A stretch of DNA of 64,000 nt from assembly GCA_965227875.1 (NCBI GenBank), contig OZ245783.1, positions 4,650,001 through 4,714,000 on the forward strand, read 5' to 3'. This DNA is from G965227875 sp965227875. Its GTDB lineage: Bacteria > Pseudomonadota > Alphaproteobacteria > Rhizobiales > JAJFHC01. Below, piece by piece: positions 60,554 to 64,000 of this stretch; position 1 is the first letter of the stretch, and every line of letters starts with the position of its first letter. Both the position numbers and the translations under genes were made by a program. The notes under the pieces were generated by a model. The model saw only the letters and a program-made list of their open reading frames with translations, ran no database searches and had not been told where the DNA came from.

Positions 60554-60606
60554 AACAGTCGTTTCGCATGATGTGGCTTTTTCGCAACATCATGCGGAAA
60601 ACTGTT
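60554..60606. repeat. Long imperfect inverted repeat, REP-like
   Basis: Arms AACAGT...TTTC-GCATGATGT (60554-60574) and ACATCATGC-G-GAAA-ACTGTT (60587-60606), with a 12-base loop. Nineteen base pairs with small bulges. No T tail, so it is not a normal terminator. GCATGAT...ATCATGC hairpins with GGAAA edges resemble the dispersed palindromic elements frequent in alphaproteobacterial intergenic DNA. Confidence 0.7.
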
Positions 60607-60777
60607 CTCCCCTGCCCTGCCGACCTTCAAGCGTCCCGTCGTCTTGGGTACGATTGTGCGTCGGCAGCGGCTTGCGCAATATTCGAAAACCAAGAGCGCA
60701 AGGACCCGCCGGCCAACGGGGATCAGTCGTGGCGTCTCGCATAATCGCCACGCACGAAATGTCGGAGGGGGGGAGCC

Positions 60778-62424
60778 ATGGGCGCCTGTCATTTCCTGTC
60801 ACGCATGTCGCTGGTACTGGGCGTCGCGCTATCGTTTGGCATCTCGTCGGCCGCACTGGCCGCACCTCCGAAACCGGATCGCCTGGACACGAAAGAGGAA
60901 AATTTCACCCAGGATGCAAAGCGACCGGAAACCTACAAGAACAGCAGCGGCGTCAACATTCGCAATCAGCAGGATGTGAAGGGGCCGTCAAAAGTCGGTA
61001 GCAAGGAGTTTTCCTCCACGGTCCAGTTCCGCAAGCTGGAGTTCATTCCGTACAAGCCGAATTTCGAGACGATCAACGAAGAGCAGTACATCACGATCGA
61101 CACGGACGTGAAGTTCCAGGCCAATTTCACGAAGGATGGCACCATACCGGGCAACGTGTCGATGGATGTCCGGACCGGCAAACCGCGCATCACGATGCAG
61201 GTCGGCGACGGAAAGCCGGAAGCCGTGAAAGCCAGGTCCCTTTTCACCGGTGTGCGCAAGAAGGGCAAGGCGCACAAGGACATCGAGGCCGACGGATACA
61301 AGGTCGCCGACGAAATCCGGCGCGATTTCATGATCAGCACCGCGGATCTCACTGCCGCGCTCGGCAAGAAACTCGGCGACAAGGAAAAGGCCGACTATGT
61401 GGTCGAGATCGAAGTCCCCTACGAAATCGTGCTCGACGGCAAGGTGATCAAGAAAGGGACTTACGTAAGAAGTTTCAGCGGTCGCGTCTTCGGCGACAAG
61501 CAGTATGACGACGGGTACAACTTCACAGGCTACAAGTACTCTCTCGGTGTTCCGACAACGGGCGGCACCATCAAGCAACCGCCGAAAAAAAAGCCGGTGA
61601 AGAAAAAGGACGACAAGATCAGCTACACCCCGCCGTCCCAGACCATTTCGAATGGTGCGCCGGTGGGCGATCAGCTTGTCTCCTATTCACCGCCTGTGCA
61701 GATCCGCGCCGGTGTCGCGTTCGGCGGCACCAATGTGAAAACCAAGGGCGATCTCCTGTCGACAACGACAGCGGGGAACTCGTCCGGAAACCGCAGCTCC
61801 ACGAACCCCTTCGTTCAGGCGCAGTTTCAGCTGCTGTTCATGAACCCGACCTTCCAGCAGATGCTCGGGCTGCGGGTCGCCCCCCTCCTCCATTTCTACA
61901 TGGGTCAGAACTTGAGCGGTTACCAGAAGATCGTGAAGACCGCCCTGCACAACGCCAATGTCATCGACAGCTACACCCGCATGCGCCGGGGCTTCGAGGC
62001 CGGTATTGCGGTCGGTGCCGTCTTTGCGCTGCAGGACGCGATCTGCGGCCCCAACTCGCTGCCGGGATGCATGGAACTCGCTTTCTGGGCCGGTCCGCTG
62101 ATCAGCACGCTGTCGACGCAGACCGTGTCTGACGAAACCCAGGGCGGCGGCAGTTTCAACAACCGGTTCACCGACCACCAGACCCTGCTGGGATTCATGA
62201 TCGGGGCACAGTGGTCCTACATGGTCTGCCAGACATGCCAGTTGCCAACCATGTTGACCCTCGGCGGACAGCTCAACTTCCACGGCAATCCCGACACGAC
62301 GTCGGGGCGTTCGCCCCAGTTCGGTTTCCAGTATGACGGCGTGTTCGACACCTCGGCTGAGCTGCTGTTCTGGGTCGGCATGAGCGTGCAGCTTAACTCG
62401 CTGTTCGCGGCCGCCGCGCGCTGA
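60778..62424 (+). CDS. Exported two-part protein with barrel-like C-terminal half, family unrecognised
   Basis: Protein of 548 residues. Signal peptide with cleavage near ALA-APP (residue 28). Residues about 30-265 are beta-rich and charged, with an asparagine/lysine-rich start (YKNSSGVNIRNQQDVKG) and no recognised domain. A basic Pro-rich linker (PPKKKPVKKKDDK, about 269-281) follows. The C-terminal half (about 300-548) alternates Gly/aromatic strands and polar turns (VRAG-type RAGVAFGGT, GFMIGAQWSYMV, TLGGQLNF, ELLFWVGMSVQLNSLF), which suggests an outer-membrane beta barrel; two Cys pairs are present. A long purine-rich ribosome site, GGAGGGGGGGAG, precedes the ATG. Confidence 0.75.
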   Translation: MGACHFLSRMSLVLGVALSFGISSAALAAPPKPDRLDTKEENFTQDAKRPETYKNSSGVNIRNQQDVKGPSKVGSKEFSSTVQFRKLEFIPYKPNFETINEEQYITIDTDVKFQANFTKDGTIPGNVSMDVRTGKPRITMQVGDGKPEAVKARSLFTGVRKKGKAHKDIEADGYKVADEIRRDFMISTADLTAALGKKLGDKEKADYVVEIEVPYEIVLDGKVIKKGTYVRSFSGRVFGDKQYDDGYNFTGYKYSLGVPTTGGTIKQPPKKKPVKKKDDKISYTPPSQTISNGAPVGDQLVSYSPPVQIRAGVAFGGTNVKTKGDLLSTTTAGNSSGNRSSTNPFVQAQFQLLFMNPTFQQMLGLRVAPLLHFYMGQNLSGYQKIVKTALHNANVIDSYTRMRRGFEAGIAVGAVFALQDAICGPNSLPGCMELAFWAGPLISTLSTQTVSDETQGGGSFNNRFTDHQTLLGFMIGAQWSYMVCQTCQLPTMLTLGGQLNFHGNPDTTSGRSPQFGFQYDGVFDTSAELLFWVGMSVQLNSLFAAAAR

Positions 62425-62443
62425 GGTCGCGACGGAAACCTCG

Positions 62444-63658
62444 TCAGGCCGGGTGCGCCCGGCCCTGGAGGTAGAGCCAACCGATCAGCAGGAACGCCAG
62501 GGCGACGAAAGGAAACAGGCCGCCGGCAACCGCGTCCCAGCCGACAAGGTGAAGCAGCTTGCCCGACGAAAACGACGCGAACGCCACCATGCCGAAGACG
62601 CACAGGTCGTTTGCCGCCTGGACCTTGTTGCGCTCCGACGGCCGGTAACAGTCCGTCACCAGCGCGGTCGCCCCGACAAAGCCGAAGTTCCAGCCCAGAC
62701 CAAGCAGGACGAGCGCAAACCAGAAATGCGTGAGATCGATACCGGACAGGGCCACGACCCCGCATCCCGCCAGAAGGATCAGGCCCAGGCCGATGACCCG
62801 CTCCTTTCCGAACTTGTTGATCAGGTGTCCGGTGAAGAAACTGGGCGCGAACATCGCCACGATATGCCACTGGATGACGAATGCCGCGTCGTCGACGGTC
62901 AGTCCGCAGGCCACCATGGCCAGTGGCGTCGCCGTCATGACGAAATTCATGATGCCGAAGCTGACCATGCCGCAGAACATGGCGATCAGCAGACGCGGCT
63001 GGCGCATGATCGTCCCCAGCGGGCGAGCGGCCTCGAGATGCTGCTCAGCCGACGGTTTGGGAATGTCGATGAAGCTCACGACGGCAAGCGCGAGAAGCGA
63101 CAGCATGGTCGCGGACGCATAGGATCCGGCGAAGAGCACGGGCGAAAACAGCGCCTTGGTATAGATCACCAGTTGCGGCCCGAGGAAAGCCGCGACGATC
63201 CCGCCGGCCAGCACCCACGATATGGCCTTCGCCTTGAAACCGTCGCTGGCGGTGTCGGTGGCGGCGAAGCGGTAATACATGCTCGATGCCTGGTACGTGC
63301 CGCCCAGGAAGGTTCCCAGGCAGAAAAGCCAGAAACTGTTCTGGAAAATCGCATAGGTCGCGAGTGCGCCGCTGGCAACACCGAACGCCGCGCCGGTCAT
63401 GAAACCCAGTCTCCGTCCGACGAGTTTCATGTACATGGACGCAGGAACGGTCATCAGAGCGGTACCGAGAACGAAGGTCGTGATTGGCAGCGTCGCCAGT
63501 CCCTTGTCCACGGCGAGTTGATGCCCGACCAGCCCGCCCAGGGTGATCATTATCGACGTCCCGCCGCCATAAAGCGCCTGGGCGATGAACAGGATCAGGA
63601 CGTTCTTTTTCGCCCGGCCGTCATCAAATTGTTCGAGGGACACTGAGGGAGTGCTCAT
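62444..63658 (-). CDS. MFS transporter
   Basis: Protein of 404 residues with 12 predicted membrane helices and a central cytoplasmic loop (DIPKPSAEQHLEAARPLG). Seen: YGGGTSIMITLGGLVGHQL, FVLGTALMTVPASMYMKLVGRRLGF (in part), and FGKERVIGLGLILL, typical of major facilitator proteins. The substrate is unknown. Convergent with the exported protein gene, 19 bases apart. A copy of the 34-bp repeat ends ten bases before its start codon. Confidence 0.88.
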   Translation of the reverse strand: MSTPSVSLEQFDDGRAKKNVLILFIAQALYGGGTSIMITLGGLVGHQLAVDKGLATLPITTFVLGTALMTVPASMYMKLVGRRLGFMTGAAFGVASGALATYAIFQNSFWLFCLGTFLGGTYQASSMYYRFAATDTASDGFKAKAISWVLAGGIVAAFLGPQLVIYTKALFSPVLFAGSYASATMLSLLALAVVSFIDIPKPSAEQHLEAARPLGTIMRQPRLLIAMFCGMVSFGIMNFVMTATPLAMVACGLTVDDAAFVIQWHIVAMFAPSFFTGHLINKFGKERVIGLGLILLAGCGVVALSGIDLTHFWFALVLLGLGWNFGFVGATALVTDCYRPSERNKVQAANDLCVFGMVAFASFSSGKLLHLVGWDAVAGGLFPFVALAFLLIGWLYLQGRAHPA

Positions 63659-63667
63659 GGCCGGAAA

Positions 63668-63701
63668 CTAGAGCGTATCTCGCTCACATGGAAGCGCTTT
63701 G
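63668..63701 (-). repeat. 34-bp intergenic repeat, copy B
   Basis: Partner of 40303-40336 (29 of 34 identical, same orientation). It has AGCG-5-CGCT and the palindromic core GAAGCGCTT where copy A has GAAACGTTT. It occupies most of the 62-base gap between thiL and the MFS gene. Confidence 0.8.
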
Positions 63702-63720
63702 CGTCCGGCAAGCGGTAAGA

Positions 63721-64000
63721 TCACCCCTGCCCCGGGACGTGACTGTAGGACGCGTGTTCCGGTTCGAGCCGGTCGCCGTCCGGGCCGTATACCTCCACGC
63801 CGGCTCCCGCGTCACCGATGCGACCGATCCGGAAAACCGGACAACCCGCAGCCGAACAGGCCTCTTCGAACCGTTCGGCATGGTCTTCGCCGACCGTGCA
63901 CAGGATCTCGTAATCGTCACCGCCGGTCACCATCCCCACCAGGAGATCCTCGCCCCCGGTCGCGACGGCCCTCTTGCCCGCGGCCGAAATCGGAACATGT
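63721..64000 (-). CDS. thiL: Thiamine-monophosphate kinase, C-terminal part (cut by window edge)
   Basis: The last 92 residues of a ThiL protein; the start is beyond the window. Seen: HVPISAAGKRAVATGG, VTGGDDYEILCTV (the ThiL/PurM-family motif), CPVFRIGRIGDAGAGVEVY. It phosphorylates thiamine phosphate to thiamine diphosphate in the cytoplasm. It is upstream of the MFS gene on the same strand. Confidence 0.9.
   Translation of the reverse strand, partial: HVPISAAGKRAVATGGEDLLVGMVTGGDDYEILCTVGEDHAERFEEACSAAGCPVFRIGRIGDAGAGVEVYGPDGDRLEPEHASYSHVPGQG

Noticed and set aside
58959..60593. 544-codon minus-strand open frame opposite the GGT-like gene
   Set aside because: Antisense shadow without recognisable motifs.

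Overview
The window is GC-rich, densely coded chromosomal DNA of an alphaproteobacterium. Lineage markers are an NDUFS4-like accessory subunit of complex I, a CBP3-type ubiquinol-cytochrome c chaperone, COX15-type heme A synthase beside a DUF2842 protein, the rplM-rpsI-argC order, the DUF177-plsX-fabH-ihfA-merR order, an H+-pyrophosphatase and a class I PHA synthase. The order heme A synthase / O-acetylhomoserine sulfhydrylase / CoA-binding protein / crotonase / thioesterase / rplM / rpsI / argC suggests Hyphomicrobiales or a close relative; the genus cannot be read from the sequence. No insertion sequence, integrase, prophage or CRISPR array was seen.

Layout. 1-7.7 kb: end of a cystathionine beta-lyase gene, dCMP deaminase, membrane adenylate cyclase, tRNA-Arg and tRNA-Pro around the complex I subunit, a DUF192 protein, a double cold-shock protein, sirtuin, glyoxalase I, cytochrome b561 and two small proteins of uncertain role. 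8-11 kb: complete TRAP transporter and tRNA-Glu. 11-25.7 kb: housekeeping block (recJ, glpX, hom, an alanine-type aminotransferase, phaC, argC, rpsI, rplM, thioesterase, crotonase, CoA-binding protein, metY-type sulfhydrylase, heme A synthase, DUF2842). 25.7-33.9 kb: surface polysaccharide locus (deacetylase, CelD-like acyltransferase, Wzz-type co-polymerase with a degenerate kinase domain, Wza-type export lipoprotein, glycosyltransferase, O-antigen ligase). 33.8-38 kb: taurine-type island (TauA-like binding protein, omega-amino acid:pyruvate aminotransferase, divergent MocR/TauR-like regulator). 38-45.3 kb: TPR/peptidoglycan-binding protein, tRNA-Pro, membrane protein, thioesterase, an XRE-ParB-like fusion, a REC-EAL protein and a large hybrid histidine kinase. 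45.5-50.3 kb: accessory-looking stretch with two tandem TadG-like proteins of identical length, a small exported protein and an L,D-transpeptidase. 50.6-64 kb: conserved fatty-acid/IHF operon, divergent bamE, hppA, TauE/SafE permease, gamma-glutamyltransferase, an unrecognised 548-residue exported protein, an MFS transporter and the end of thiL.

Functional links. hom and the sulfhydrylase belong to methionine/threonine synthesis. The aminotransferase and TauA are arranged for taurine or beta-alanine use, but permease, ATPase and sulfoacetaldehyde genes are absent here. The histidine kinase and REC-EAL gene are adjacent and co-directional, suggesting a phosphorelay controlling c-di-GMP. The least explained parts are the TadG-like pair, the 548-residue exported protein, the XRE-ParB-like fusion, and a 34-bp repeat found at the same distance before two unrelated start codons.
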